Positions 8,179 through 16,506 of a stretch of 64,000 nucleotides of DNA are shown piece by piece; position 1 is the first letter of the stretch; every line of letters starts with the position of its first letter. The notes under the pieces were generated by a model. It saw nothing but the letters and a program-made list of their open reading frames with translations, ran no database searches and was not told the origin of the DNA. The stretch lies in the NCBI GenBank assembly GCA_902494345.1, contig CABUSV010000007.1:1-64000 (forward strand). Reading direction: 5' to 3'. This DNA comes from an uncultured Collinsella sp. GTDB lineage: Bacteria > Actinomycetota > Coriobacteriia > Coriobacteriales > Coriobacteriaceae. The position numbers and the translations under genes are program-made.

Positions 8179-8226
8179 ACACTATATGTTGTGTTTGACC
8201 TAAAAAAAGAATACAGGATATAGATG
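8179..8226 (+). promoter_or_regulatory. nrdD promoter with probable NrdR box pair
   Basis: ACACTATATGTTGTGT at 8179-8194 is a near-perfect NrdR box (known consensus acaCwAtATaTwGtgt). A weaker second box starts exactly 32 bp later (8211-8226), the three-helical-turn spacing known for NrdR. A promoter, TTGACC (8195-8200) with an 18-bp spacer to TATAGA (8219-8224), lies between and under the boxes. Binding would block RNA polymerase. An alternative -10 (TATGAT) is at 8238. Confidence 0.72.
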
Positions 8227-8451
8227 CCTCTTTGTCGTATGATAGATGACGGACAGAGAACGAGAACCTTATTCGCCCCATTTGGATAGATCTTTGAGCC
8301 CCTTGATTGGCTGCGAGGATTGTCCGCATGAGGGCCTATGGTTTATCGAGAACACAGATTGCGCGACGGCGCCGCAAGACAGGGGCAAGCCCTGCCGGGT
8401 ATCGTTTGGCTCTGAAGCGCGATGAGACTACGACGCGAAAGAGGCAAGAGG

Positions 8452-10674
8452 ATGAAGATCATCAAGCGCAGCGGCACCGAGGTTGTCTTTAACATCGATA
8501 AGATCGTCAATGCCATCCGTGCTGCAAACTTGGAGGTCGAGGAGAGCTCTCGTCTTACCGACCGCCAGGTGGTTTACGCGGCACAAAACGTCGCCGAGGC
8601 ATGCGAGAACGCGGGCCACACCGTGTCGGTCGAGGAGATTCAGGATCTGGTCGAGGACGAGATCATGCGTCTCGACTGCTACGAGGTCGCTCGCCATTAC
8701 ATCATCTATCGCTATGTTCAGAGCCTGAAGCGCCAGAAGAACACGACCGATGACAAGATCCTGTCGCTGATCGAGTGCAACAACGAAGAGGTCAAGCAGG
8801 AGAACTCCAACAAGAATCCGACCGTCAATTCCGTTCAGCGTGACTACATGGCCGGCGAGATCTCCAAGGACCTGACTCAGCGTGTGCTGCTGCCCCAAGA
8901 GATCGTGGATGCCCATAATGAGGGCCTGATCCATTTCCACGATTCGGATTACTTTGCCCAGCACATGCACAACTGCGATCTGGTGAACCTGGAGGACATG
9001 CTCCAGAACGGCACTGTTATCTCGGGTACGCTGATTGAGAAGCCGCACAGCTTCTCGACCGCCTGCAACATCGCGACGCAGATCATCGCCCAGGTTGCTT
9101 CCTCCCAGTACGGTGGCCAGTCGATTTCGCTGACCCATCTTGCCCCGTTCGTCGAGGTGAGCCGTCAAAAGATTCGCGGCGAGGTCGCCCGCGAGCTCGA
9201 GGAGCTCGGCGTTTTCGCATCTCCCGAAAAGGTCCGCGAGGTTGTTGAGGACCGCCTGCGTGACGAGATCCGTCGCGGCGTTCAGACGATTCAGTATCAG
9301 GTCGTGACCCTTATGACCACCAACGGCCAGGCGCCGTTCGTGACGGTCTTTATGTATCTTAACGAGGCCCGTACGCCTCAGGAGAAGCACGACCTTGCCA
9401 TGATCGTGGAGGAGACGCTTCGCCAGCGCTACGAGGGCGTTAAGAACGAGGCCGGCGTGTGGATTACCCCGGCATTCCCCAAGCTCATCTATGTACTCGA
9501 GGACGATAACGTTCACGAGAATTCCCCGTACTTCTACCTGACCCAGCTGGCTGCTAAGTGCACCGCCAAGCGCATGGTGCCCGACTACATCTCCGAGAAG
9601 AAGATGCGCGAGCTCAAGCTGTCGAAGGGCGAGACCGCGGGCAACGGCGACTGCTATACCTGCATGGGTTGCCGCAGCTTCCTGACGCCCGACCGCTCCG
9701 GTAACGGATTTAACAACGTGGCCAACGCGCTGAACTATGACCCGAACAAGCCCAAGTACTACGGTCGCTTTAACCAGGGCGTTGTGACCATCAACCTGCC
9801 CGATGTCGCGCTGAGCTCGCATCAGGACATGGACAAGTTCTGGAAGATCTTCGACGAGCGCCTTGAGCTATGCCACCGCGCCCTACTGTGCCGTCATGAG
9901 CGTCTGATGGGTACGCTTTCGGATGCCGCACCGATTCTTTGGCAGTACGGTGCCCTCGCCCGCCTGAAGAAGGGCGAGACGATCGACAAGCTGCTCGTGG
10001 GCGGTTACTCCACCATTAGTCTGGGTTATGCCGGCCTGTATGAGTGCGTCAAGTACATGACGGGCCACAGCCACACCGAGAAGGAGGGCACGCCCTTTGC
10101 CATGGCCGTCATGCAGCGCATGAACGACAAGTGCGCGGAGTGGAAGGCCGAAAGCGATATTGACTTCTCGCTGTACGGTACCCCGCTTGAGTCGACGACC
10201 TACAAGTTCGCCAAGTGCCTGCAGCGTCGTTTTGGCATCATCCCGGGCGTGACGGACAAGGGCTACATCACCAACAGCTACCACGTCCACGTGTCCGAGG
10301 AGATCGACGCATTCGACAAGCTCAAGTTCGAGGGTATGTTCCAGCAGCTTTCGCCGGGCGGCGCCATCTCCTATGTCGAGGTTCCCAACATGCAGGACAA
10401 CCTCAAGGCTGTCATTCGCGTGATGCAGTACATCTACGACAACATCATGTACGCCGAGCTCAACACCAAGAGCGATTATTGCCAGGTGTGCGGTTACGAC
10501 GGCGAGATCAAGATTGTCGAGGATGACGGCAAGCTGGTGTGGGAGTGCCCCAATTGCGGCAATCGTGACCAGGAGAAGATGAATGTCGCCCGTCGCACGT
10601 GCGGTTACATCGGTACCCAGTTCTGGAACCAGGGCCGAACCGAGGAGATCCGCGACCGCGTGCTGCATCTCTAA
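8452..10674 (+). CDS. nrdD: Anaerobic ribonucleoside-triphosphate reductase (class III)
   Basis: 740 residues, the usual length of NrdD. It reduces NTPs to dNTPs with a glycyl radical and formate under anaerobiosis. The N-terminal ATP-cone (about residues 1-95, MKIIKRSGTEVVFN) is the dATP-sensing domain. The C-terminal Zn site has CQVCG and CPNCG. The glycyl-radical motif RRTCGYIG is near residue 715. ATG 8452 was chosen because AAAGAGG lies 7 nt upstream and the ATP-cone begins there. An in-frame ATG at 8422 would add ten unlikely residues. The activase gene nrdG follows after 430 bp of palindromic DNA. NrdR control is predicted from the promoter. Confidence 0.97.
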   Translation: MKIIKRSGTEVVFNIDKIVNAIRAANLEVEESSRLTDRQVVYAAQNVAEACENAGHTVSVEEIQDLVEDEIMRLDCYEVARHYIIYRYVQSLKRQKNTTDDKILSLIECNNEEVKQENSNKNPTVNSVQRDYMAGEISKDLTQRVLLPQEIVDAHNEGLIHFHDSDYFAQHMHNCDLVNLEDMLQNGTVISGTLIEKPHSFSTACNIATQIIAQVASSQYGGQSISLTHLAPFVEVSRQKIRGEVARELEELGVFASPEKVREVVEDRLRDEIRRGVQTIQYQVVTLMTTNGQAPFVTVFMYLNEARTPQEKHDLAMIVEETLRQRYEGVKNEAGVWITPAFPKLIYVLEDDNVHENSPYFYLTQLAAKCTAKRMVPDYISEKKMRELKLSKGETAGNGDCYTCMGCRSFLTPDRSGNGFNNVANALNYDPNKPKYYGRFNQGVVTINLPDVALSSHQDMDKFWKIFDERLELCHRALLCRHERLMGTLSDAAPILWQYGALARLKKGETIDKLLVGGYSTISLGYAGLYECVKYMTGHSHTEKEGTPFAMAVMQRMNDKCAEWKAESDIDFSLYGTPLESTTYKFAKCLQRRFGIIPGVTDKGYITNSYHVHVSEEIDAFDKLKFEGMFQQLSPGGAISYVEVPNMQDNLKAVIRVMQYIYDNIMYAELNTKSDYCQVCGYDGEIKIVEDDGKLVWECPNCGNRDQEKMNVARRTCGYIGTQFWNQGRTEEIRDRVLHL

Positions 10675-10690
10675 TAACCATCCCAGGCCG

Positions 10691-10818
10691 CCCCGTAGCG
10701 AGGCCCCGGACCTTTACTCGCTATTTCGGACAGTCCTGGCTCACGACGGAGGCGCCACTGGCGCCTCCTGTTCGTGCGGAACTCATATCGAGCAAAGGTC
10801 CGGGGCCTCGCTACGGGG
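10691..10818. repeat. Nested palindrome, 25-bp perfect arms with inner hairpin
   Basis: Outer arms 10691-10715 and 10794-10818 are perfectly complementary. In the middle a second perfect 9-bp hairpin (10748-10756 with 10760-10768, 3-nt loop) is present. It lies 16 bp after the nrdD stop. No T tract follows. It could be a cruciform-forming repeat, a structured RNA or a strong 3' end protector. Confidence 0.85.
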
Positions 10819-11000
10819 CAGCCAAGTTGACGTAGCTGAGATGCAGCATGCGGTCTGCTCGCTCCTCGAAGTTCTTAGCGGAAATGAGTTGACTTGCAAC
10901 AACGCTTTGCTTGCGAAGTCGGTTGAGCTGCAACTCAGTATTTATTAGACCTCGAACCCTATACTCGATGTTCGCTTCGTTCACCGAGTATCGCTCGCGA

Positions 11001-11090
11001 GGGGTCTGGAGTATATCGTCCCGCCCGCAGTTCTGCAGCGAGCGCAGCGAGCGAAGCTGTTTGAGGACGGGATGATATACTCCAGACCCC
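11001..11090. repeat. Inverted repeat with 23-bp arms directly before nrdG
   Basis: Arms 11001-11023 and 11068-11090 match with a single G-T pair, around a 44-nt spacer rich in CAGCGAGCG-like repeats. The right arm ends 14 bp before the nrdG ATG and just before its AGAAAGG ribosome site, so folding could affect nrdG translation. Confidence 0.8.
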
Positions 11091-11104
11091 CAGAAAGGTT
11101 ACCT

Positions 11105-11686
11105 ATGAACTACGCGAACATTAAGTATTTCGACATTGCTGATGGGGAAGGCGTTCGTACTTCTCTGTTTGTGAGCGGGTGCCGTCGTGGGTGCAAGAAC
11201 TGCTTTAACTCTGTCGCGTGGGACTTTGCTGCGGGCGAGCCGTTCGATCGTGCCGTCGAGGACAAGATTATCGAGAGCCTCGATCATCCCTTTATTGACG
11301 GCCTGACGATTCTGGGCGGCGAGCCTATGGAGCCCGAGAATCAGGCGGGGCTCGTTGAGTTTGTCGAGCGTGTTCGTGCCGCGTATCCTGCGGGGTCAGG
11401 AAAAACCATTTGGTGTTTTACCGGCGACGTGCTCGAGGAGCTTATGCCGGGTGGTCGTCACCATACCGAGGCGACGGACCGTATCCTTGCCTGCCTCGAT
11501 ATGTTGGTGGATGGCCCGTTTGTTCAGGATCTGTACGATATCTCATTGCGCTTTAGGGGCTCGAGTAACCAGCGCGTGATTGATATGAACGCCACGCGCG
11601 CCCGTGCTGAGCGCGAGGGCGTTGTGCTTTGTGATGCGGTTGAACTTTGGCGTGATGATCCGGTCTATTCGACCCATACTATGTAG
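11105..11686 (+). CDS. nrdG: Anaerobic ribonucleotide reductase activating protein (radical SAM)
   Basis: 193 residues. The radical-SAM cluster motif CRRGCKNC (CxxxCxxC, about residues 26-33) binds the 4Fe-4S cluster that cleaves SAM to install the glycyl radical in NrdD. GGEP (about residue 70) is the SAM-binding motif. ATG 11105 follows AGAAAGG. It is downstream of nrdD, separated by two large inverted repeats, which may uncouple expression of the two genes. Confidence 0.95.
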   Translation: MNYANIKYFDIADGEGVRTSLFVSGCRRGCKNCFNSVAWDFAAGEPFDRAVEDKIIESLDHPFIDGLTILGGEPMEPENQAGLVEFVERVRAAYPAGSGKTIWCFTGDVLEELMPGGRHHTEATDRILACLDMLVDGPFVQDLYDISLRFRGSSNQRVIDMNATRARAEREGVVLCDAVELWRDDPVYSTHTM

Positions 11687-11752
11687 CTTGTGGTCGATGC
11701 CGAAGAGCGTGGTACCATAGTGCGAACGCAAAATCGGAAAAGTGAGGCCCAG

Positions 11753-12310
11753 ATGGTCGATCAGGAAAAAGTCGAGGCCGCCATTAAGCTGTTGCTTGAG
11801 GGCATAGGCGAGGACCCAACTCGTGAGGGCCTGCTGGAGACCCCGGCGCGCGTTGCCCGTATGTATGGTGAGATCGCCGGCGGTATGGACCAGAGTGCCG
11901 AAGAGCACCTGTCCAAAACCTTTGCCGTCGCCTCGAACGACTTGGTTATCGAGCGCGACATCACGTTTTACTCGCTGTGCGAGCATCATCTGCTGCCGTT
12001 TTATGGCAAGGCTGCGATCGGCTATATCCCTAACGGTCGCGTGGCGGGTCTGTCTAAGCTCGCTCGCACGGTTGAAGTCTATGCCCGTCGTCTGCAGCTG
12101 CAGGAGCAGCTGTGTGCGCAGGTTGCCGACGCTCTCATGGATTATCTCGCTCCCCAGGGAGCGATTGTGCTCATGGAGGCTGAGCATATGTGCATGACCA
12201 TGCGCGGCGTGCAAAAGCCCGGCACCAAGACCGTGACGCTCGCTCGCCGCGGCGTCTTTGAGACCGATCCCGCGCTCGAGGAGCGGTTCTTTAGGATGCT
12301 GGGCCGATAG
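11753..12310 (+). CDS. folE: GTP cyclohydrolase I
   Basis: 185 residues, normal FolE length. It converts GTP to 7,8-dihydroneopterin triphosphate, the first step of tetrahydrofolate synthesis. The Zn-binding CEHHLLPF (about residues 75-82), GRVAGLSKLAR and a late ECMCMT-like segment (EHMCMTMRG) are visible. ATG 11753 follows GTGAGG. The reading frame extends further upstream to 11690, but that part has no family similarity. The HD-domain gene starts 1 nt after its stop, so folE and that gene are tightly coupled. Confidence 0.96.
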   Translation: MVDQEKVEAAIKLLLEGIGEDPTREGLLETPARVARMYGEIAGGMDQSAEEHLSKTFAVASNDLVIERDITFYSLCEHHLLPFYGKAAIGYIPNGRVAGLSKLARTVEVYARRLQLQEQLCAQVADALMDYLAPQGAIVLMEAEHMCMTMRGVQKPGTKTVTLARRGVFETDPALEERFFRMLGR

Positions 12311-12311
12311 C

Positions 12312-12893
12312 ATGAGGGTCGTCAACGACTTTACATCGAAGACCGATGAGGGGACGTCGCGTCGCGGCTTCATGGCTTCGGGCCTGGCCCCCTTTGGTGC
12401 CATGCCTCGCATTGATTACATTTGTGCCAACGGGCTGTTTCGGCGGCACCTGGGCAACATTGCGCAGTTGGAATCGGGACGCATCTTCTGCCGCCACGGT
12501 ATTGACCATCTGCTCGATGTCGCTCGCATTATGTGGATCAAGAATCTCGAGGAGCAGCTCGAATTTGACCGCGAGGTCATCTACGCCACGGCACTTCTTC
12601 ACGATATCGGCAAAGACGAACAGTATGAATCGGGTATATCCCATGATGTTGCAAGCGAGCGCGTCGCTGATGCAATTCTCGGCGGCATGCCCGATGACGT
12701 GGCGTTTGAGCCGGCCGATGCCGCAGCCATTAAGACGGCCATTCTGGGCCATCGAAAGCTGCGCGTGAACAGCCAACCGCTTGAGCGTCTGCTCTATGCG
12801 GCCGACAAGGCCTCGCGCGCCTGCTTCGCATGCCCCGCGCGCAATGCTTGCAACTGGAGCGATGATAAAAAGAACCTGTCGATTCGCGTGTAG
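12312..12893 (+). CDS. HD-domain phosphohydrolase in folate operon
   Basis: 193 residues. Metal-binding HD-fold residues are seen in HGIDHLLDVARI (about residue 60) and LLHDIGKDE (about residue 95). The C-terminus carries a CFACPARNAC cysteine cluster (CxxCxxxxC) that may bind metal. Start ATG 12312 lies 1 nt after the folE stop and folB begins 43 nt later. The step between FolE and FolB needs removal of pyrophosphate and phosphate from dihydroneopterin triphosphate. This protein is placed exactly where such a hydrolase would be expected. The function is inference, and a general nucleotidase role is the alternative. Confidence 0.8.
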   Translation: MRVVNDFTSKTDEGTSRRGFMASGLAPFGAMPRIDYICANGLFRRHLGNIAQLESGRIFCRHGIDHLLDVARIMWIKNLEEQLEFDREVIYATALLHDIGKDEQYESGISHDVASERVADAILGGMPDDVAFEPADAAAIKTAILGHRKLRVNSQPLERLLYAADKASRACFACPARNACNWSDDKKNLSIRV

Positions 12894-12936
12894 TTAGTTT
12901 GCGCGGTCGGGGTTCTAAACGAAGGAGACGATCGCG

Positions 12937-13422
12937 ATGAGTAACAAAAAGCTGCCCGAGAATGCAACCAAGACTGAAGGCGCCGAGCTCGCCCGCCGTG
13001 GCAGGGGCGAAATATCCACCGCAACGGCGGTGCCCCACGTGAGCTATGACGATCTGCGCCATGCCGACCGTATTGTCATTGACGGGCTTGAGGTTTTTGC
13101 CAACCATGGTGTGTATCCCGAGGAGAACGCGCTGGGCCAGAAGTTCATCGTGTCCTTGGTGCTCTATGCCGACCTGCGCGCTGCGGGGGAGCACGATAAC
13201 CTGGACGCCTCGATTGACTACGGCTCGGTGTGCCACGATGTCGATGGCTATCTGCGCGAGCATACGTTTAGGCTCATCGAGGCGGCAGCTGAGGGTACGG
13301 CCCAGATGCTGCTGCGCCGTTATCCCTCGCTGCTTGGTGTGCGCATCAAGCTCGATAAGCCTTGGGCGCCCGTCGGTCTTCCCCTGGCAAGCTGCGGTGT
13401 CGAGATCGAGCGCGTGCGCTAA
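12937..13422 (+). CDS. folB: Dihydroneopterin aldolase with N-terminal extension
   Basis: 161 residues. Residues about 45-161 match the FolB fold (DRIVIDGLEVFANHGVYPEE, then SIDYGSVCHDV, LIEAAAEG, and the late KPWAP). It cleaves 7,8-dihydroneopterin to 6-hydroxymethyl-dihydropterin and glycolaldehyde. FolB is normally about 120 residues, so the first roughly 44 charged residues are an extension. The ATG at 12937 has a good GAAGGAG site, which supports the extension being translated. Downstream folK and folP are not in the window. Confidence 0.92.
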   Translation: MSNKKLPENATKTEGAELARRGRGEISTATAVPHVSYDDLRHADRIVIDGLEVFANHGVYPEENALGQKFIVSLVLYADLRAAGEHDNLDASIDYGSVCHDVDGYLREHTFRLIEAAAEGTAQMLLRRYPSLLGVRIKLDKPWAPVGLPLASCGVEIERVR

Positions 13423-13428
13423 CCGGTA

Positions 13429-14205
13429 CTAATATGTCTCTATGGGTGGCTGCTTGAGCCGCTGGGACAGTGCTCTATTGTTGGGGCAGTATGTGTCGAG
13501 CAGGACGTGGAACCGCTGGTTGTGGCTTGGCTCGAGCAAGTGGACGAGCTCGTGGGCGACAACCATGTCGAGGCATTCGATGGGATAGGCGGCAAGTTCG
13601 CGTGCGATGCGAATGGCGCCGGATTTGGGAGTGCATGAGCCCCAACGCGTTTTCATGCTGCGTACGGAAACGCGAGAAACGGCGACACCCATTGCGATTT
13701 CGTATGCGTGCACCATATCGCGCAGCGCCGATGTGACTTCGGACGTATAGAGCTGGTCGATGTGGGCTTGGAGCTCATCGGACGTTAGGCCGTCGAGGAT
13801 TGCGTGCCGCTTGGTCTGTGGGCTTTCATCCGATTTATCGGTACCCATAAAACTTGCGAAGGTGGCCTGTTTGGGTCGCGGTGCGGGTGATGCAAAGTTG
13901 TGATCGAGCGCATCCTGTACCGTGATGGGCTTGCCCCAAAGTGCAATGATAGACGAGGGACTGAGCGGCTCTCGCGCCGTCGCCTGACGTCGCTCACGCT
14001 GGGCAAGTCGGTTGACAATCCAGGCACTGTTGCGCTTTACAAACGCTTCGATGCGCTCGCGGCTGGCGCCGAGCGGTGCACTGGCGTGGACCTCACCACT
14101 CGATGTGACGCGTAGGTTGAAGTTCTTGACGCGCTTTTTGGTAACTACGACGGGGATGGGCGTCCCATCCGGTCGGGATACGGAAATCGTAAACTGCTGC
14201 GTCAA
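13429..14205 (-). CDS. M48/YgjP-type zinc metallopeptidase (DUF45 family)
   Basis: 258 residues. The C-terminal half holds HELVHL (HExxH zinc site) with a following EPSHNQRFH segment, preceded by MKTRWGSC, the hallmark of the YgjP/WlM-like SprT fold. The first part is a small beta-rich region (KKRVKNFNLRVTSSGEVHASAPLG). The start was set at TTG 14205 because GAAGGA lies 6 nt upstream. An in-frame ATG at 14238 falls inside a palindrome that ends the preceding gene, so it is less likely. The gene converges with folB, 6 nt between stops. Substrate unknown. Confidence 0.85.
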   Translation of the reverse strand: MTQQFTISVSRPDGTPIPVVVTKKRVKNFNLRVTSSGEVHASAPLGASRERIEAFVKRNSAWIVNRLAQRERRQATAREPLSPSSIIALWGKPITVQDALDHNFASPAPRPKQATFASFMGTDKSDESPQTKRHAILDGLTSDELQAHIDQLYTSEVTSALRDMVHAYEIAMGVAVSRVSVRSMKTRWGSCTPKSGAIRIARELAAYPIECLDMVVAHELVHLLEPSHNQRFHVLLDTYCPNNRALSQRLKQPPIETY

Positions 14206-14227
14206 AAGCGGTCCTTCAGATTGGGGA

Positions 14228-14263
14228 CGGGCCGGCATGTCGACCGTTCGGCATGCCGGCCCG
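14228..14263 (-). terminator. Palindrome between dipeptidase and metallopeptidase genes
   Basis: A 12-bp perfect stem (14228-14239 with 14252-14263) and 12-nt loop just downstream of the minus-strand dipeptidase. No T run follows, so termination is uncertain. Confidence 0.5.
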
Positions 14264-14279
14264 CTCAAGGGATGTGAAA

Positions 14280-15293
14280 TTAATAACGCTCGAAGAAGGC
14301 AAGCGCGTTGTCGCTGCAGAGCTTTTGCATCACGGTCTTGCCAAAATGCTTGGAAAGCATGTTCTGGAACTCGGGCATCTTGCTGGCATCGGAGAGGAAA
14401 GCGGGCACAGTGGCGCCGTCCCAGTCGCCGCCGAGCGCGATGACGTCCTCGCCGCCCAGGTCGAGCCAGTGCTCGATATGTGCCGCCAGCTGGTCGAAGG
14501 TGACGTCTGCGGCGGTCTTGTCGGTTGCGCCGTTGGAAAGGAACTCGCTGCAGTAGTTGAGGCCGACGATGCCACCCATGTCGCGAATGGTGCGGAACTG
14601 GTCGTCGGTAAGGTTGCGTTTGGCGCCGCAAACCGCACGGGAGTTGGAGTGGCTGGCGACGAAGGGACGCGTGGCGCGGGCGGCGACCTCGTCAAAGCAC
14701 TCATCGTTGAGGTGGGAGACGTCAAGTATCATGCCGGCGTGCTCCATCTGCGTAAGCGTCTCGATGCCGGCGGCGGTGAGGCCGGCGTGGGTGTCGTGGC
14801 CGCTCGCGAGCGGTCCCTGCGCGTTCCAGCTGAGTGATGACATGAGTACGCCCAGGCTCTTGAGCACCTCGATCAGCGCGGGGTCTTCGGCAAAGAACGT
14901 CGCGTTTTCGATGGTGTGGATGCAAGCGACCTTGCCGTCCTTGAGCGCAGGGCGAATGTCTGCCGCGCTGCGTACGTTGACCATGCGGTCGTGGTTGAGC
15001 ATTGCCTGGCCGCTCATGTGTGCCATGATCTGCGCCTGGAAGCGCGCAGCGTGGGCGGTGGGAATCTCATCGGGGACAAACGTGGCGAAGCACTGTGCCC
15101 ACGGCGTGTTGCCGATCTTTGCGAGCGAGATGGCGCAGGCGTTGCCCTCGATGAGGTCGAAATCTTGCGGATGCGTTTCGTCGCCGGGGAAATAACCGTC
15201 GGTGCCGGCGGTAAAGCGCAGGTCGAGATCGAGCGTGGCCCAGCCGATGCGGTCGGCGGTGTCGCAGTGTAGGTCAAATACGGGATATGCCAT
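14280..15293 (-). CDS. Membrane dipeptidase family protein (peptidase M19)
   Basis: 337 residues. Zinc-site motifs are present: DLHCDTAD at the N-terminus (HxD), the central bridging E of HTIENA, VSHLND and SHSNSRAVC, and GGDWDG near the C-terminus. M19 enzymes hydrolyse dipeptides, including ones with a D-residue. No signal peptide is visible, so this one is probably cytoplasmic. ATG 15293 follows GGAGG. It is divergent from the FKBP gene. Confidence 0.93.
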   Translation of the reverse strand: MAYPVFDLHCDTADRIGWATLDLDLRFTAGTDGYFPGDETHPQDFDLIEGNACAISLAKIGNTPWAQCFATFVPDEIPTAHAARFQAQIMAHMSGQAMLNHDRMVNVRSAADIRPALKDGKVACIHTIENATFFAEDPALIEVLKSLGVLMSSLSWNAQGPLASGHDTHAGLTAAGIETLTQMEHAGMILDVSHLNDECFDEVAARATRPFVASHSNSRAVCGAKRNLTDDQFRTIRDMGGIVGLNYCSEFLSNGATDKTAADVTFDQLAAHIEHWLDLGGEDVIALGGDWDGATVPAFLSDASKMPEFQNMLSKHFGKTVMQKLCSDNALAFFERY

Positions 15294-15413
15294 GGTTCCT
15301 CCGGTTGCAGCGTTTCTTTGCAAACTGTCTTTGAATTGTATGACTAGGGTATAGTTAGCGCCATATGTTCACGGCGGCCCGCGTTGTGCGCCGCCCTTAT
15401 CACGGAGGTTACC

Positions 15414-15842
15414 ATGTCCAACCAGGGCAAGAAGGTCAAGACTCATTATCGCGGCACGCTCGACGACGGCACGCAGTTCGATAGCTCCTACGATCGCGGC
15501 GAGCCGCTGGAGTTCACCTGCGGCGCCGGTCAGATGATCAAGGGCTTCGACGCCGCTGTTGTCGACATGCAGGTGGGCGAGAAGAAGACCGTGCACATTC
15601 CTGCTGCCGATGCCTACGGCGAGCACAACCCCGAGATGGTTATTACCTTCCCGGCCGAACAGGTTCCCAACATCGAGCAGATCGAGAAGGGCATGAAGCT
15701 TTTCCTGTCCACGCCGAGCGGCATGCCCGTCCCCGCCGTGGTCATAGACGTAACGCCCGAGGCCGTGACGCTCGACGCCAACCACGAGCTGGCCGGCAAG
15801 GACCTCAACTTTGATATCGAGCTCGTTGAGGTCGAGGGTTAG
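15414..15842 (+). CDS. FKBP-type peptidyl-prolyl isomerase (SlyD-like)
   Basis: 142 residues with the SlyD architecture: an FKBP core (VKTHYRGTLDDGTQFDSSY, GQMIKGFDAAV) with the insert-in-flap chaperone domain (about residues 65-120). It catalyses proline isomerisation and assists folding. The His/Cys-rich nickel-binding tail of E. coli SlyD is absent and the protein ends VEVEG. ATG 15414 follows GGAGG. The next gene, a UreE-like protein, starts 3 nt after the stop, which is notable because SlyD is a known nickel chaperone partner. Confidence 0.93.
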   Translation: MSNQGKKVKTHYRGTLDDGTQFDSSYDRGEPLEFTCGAGQMIKGFDAAVVDMQVGEKKTVHIPAADAYGEHNPEMVITFPAEQVPNIEQIEKGMKLFLSTPSGMPVPAVVIDVTPEAVTLDANHELAGKDLNFDIELVEVEG

Positions 15843-15845
15843 AGT

Positions 15846-16424
15846 ATGCCTGAACGCTTGGTTTCGACGACATGCTTGGGAAATCTCAACGATCCGTCCT
15901 ATGAACTCCTGCTTCGCCGGAAGTTGGGCGGCGTCTTTGAAGTTGACGAGCTGCTGCTCGATTGGGACCAGGCTGATGTATGCGCGCTTGTGGGCGTGAC
16001 GGAGCTGGGGCGCACGGTCGATGTTCGGCTGGATGCTGCCGACGGCGGTCGTTTTACCGACGGCGACGTGCTCGCCATCGACCGTTCGGGCATGGTGCCC
16101 GTGGCGGTTGTCGTGCGCCTGCGCAGTGCCGAGGTTTATTTGGTCGAAGTTGACCGCATGGACCCGATTGCGCTCGCGCATGCGTGCTGGGAGATCGGCA
16201 ATATGCACGCGCCGCTTTTCCGAGGCGATTCGGACGAGTATACCGTGCGCATGTATACGCCGGTGCAGCCTGTTTTGGGCCGCATGCTCCGGGGCGTCGA
16301 GGGCGTTCGGCTCTCGGTGGTTACCCGTGAACTCGATGCGGACCGGCGCTTTGCGTCGAGTGCGGCGGATGCCGTCGTGAGCATGGCTCCCGACTTTACC
16401 ATCGTAAAAAAGACGCGCGGCTAA
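15846..16424 (+). CDS. UreE-like protein (putative nickel metallochaperone)
   Basis: 192 residues. The C-terminal half contains HACWEIGNMHAPLF (about residue 115), matching the conserved UreE segment H-x-GN-x-H-x-P. It continues with YTPVQPVLGRMLRGVEGVRL, like the UreE metal-binding dimer domain. The N-terminal half is a beta domain (GRTVDVRLDAADGGRFTDGDVLAIDR), which fits the UreE peptide-binding domain. No urease or other ure genes are in the window. It forms an operon with the FKBP gene (3 nt gap). The family call rests on motif recognition only. Confidence 0.68.
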   Translation: MPERLVSTTCLGNLNDPSYELLLRRKLGGVFEVDELLLDWDQADVCALVGVTELGRTVDVRLDAADGGRFTDGDVLAIDRSGMVPVAVVVRLRSAEVYLVEVDRMDPIALAHACWEIGNMHAPLFRGDSDEYTVRMYTPVQPVLGRMLRGVEGVRLSVVTRELDADRRFASSAADAVVSMAPDFTIVKKTRG

Positions 16425-16506
16425 GCGCGTGTATACGCAAGGCGGGCTTTGAGGGGCGACCAATCAAGGTCCGTCTTGCTGTTGATAGGAGGCTTTGGGG
16501 AAGCAT

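Noticed and set aside
14206..14631. N-terminal extension of the M48-type protease frame up to 14631
   Set aside because: The extra part reads backward through the M19 dipeptidase end and the palindrome, is Arg-rich and shows no family similarity. TTG 14205 has a good ribosome site.
15846..16424. Urease gene cluster
   Set aside because: Only a UreE-like gene is seen. No ureA/B/C, ureD/F/G or nickel transporter lies within the window.
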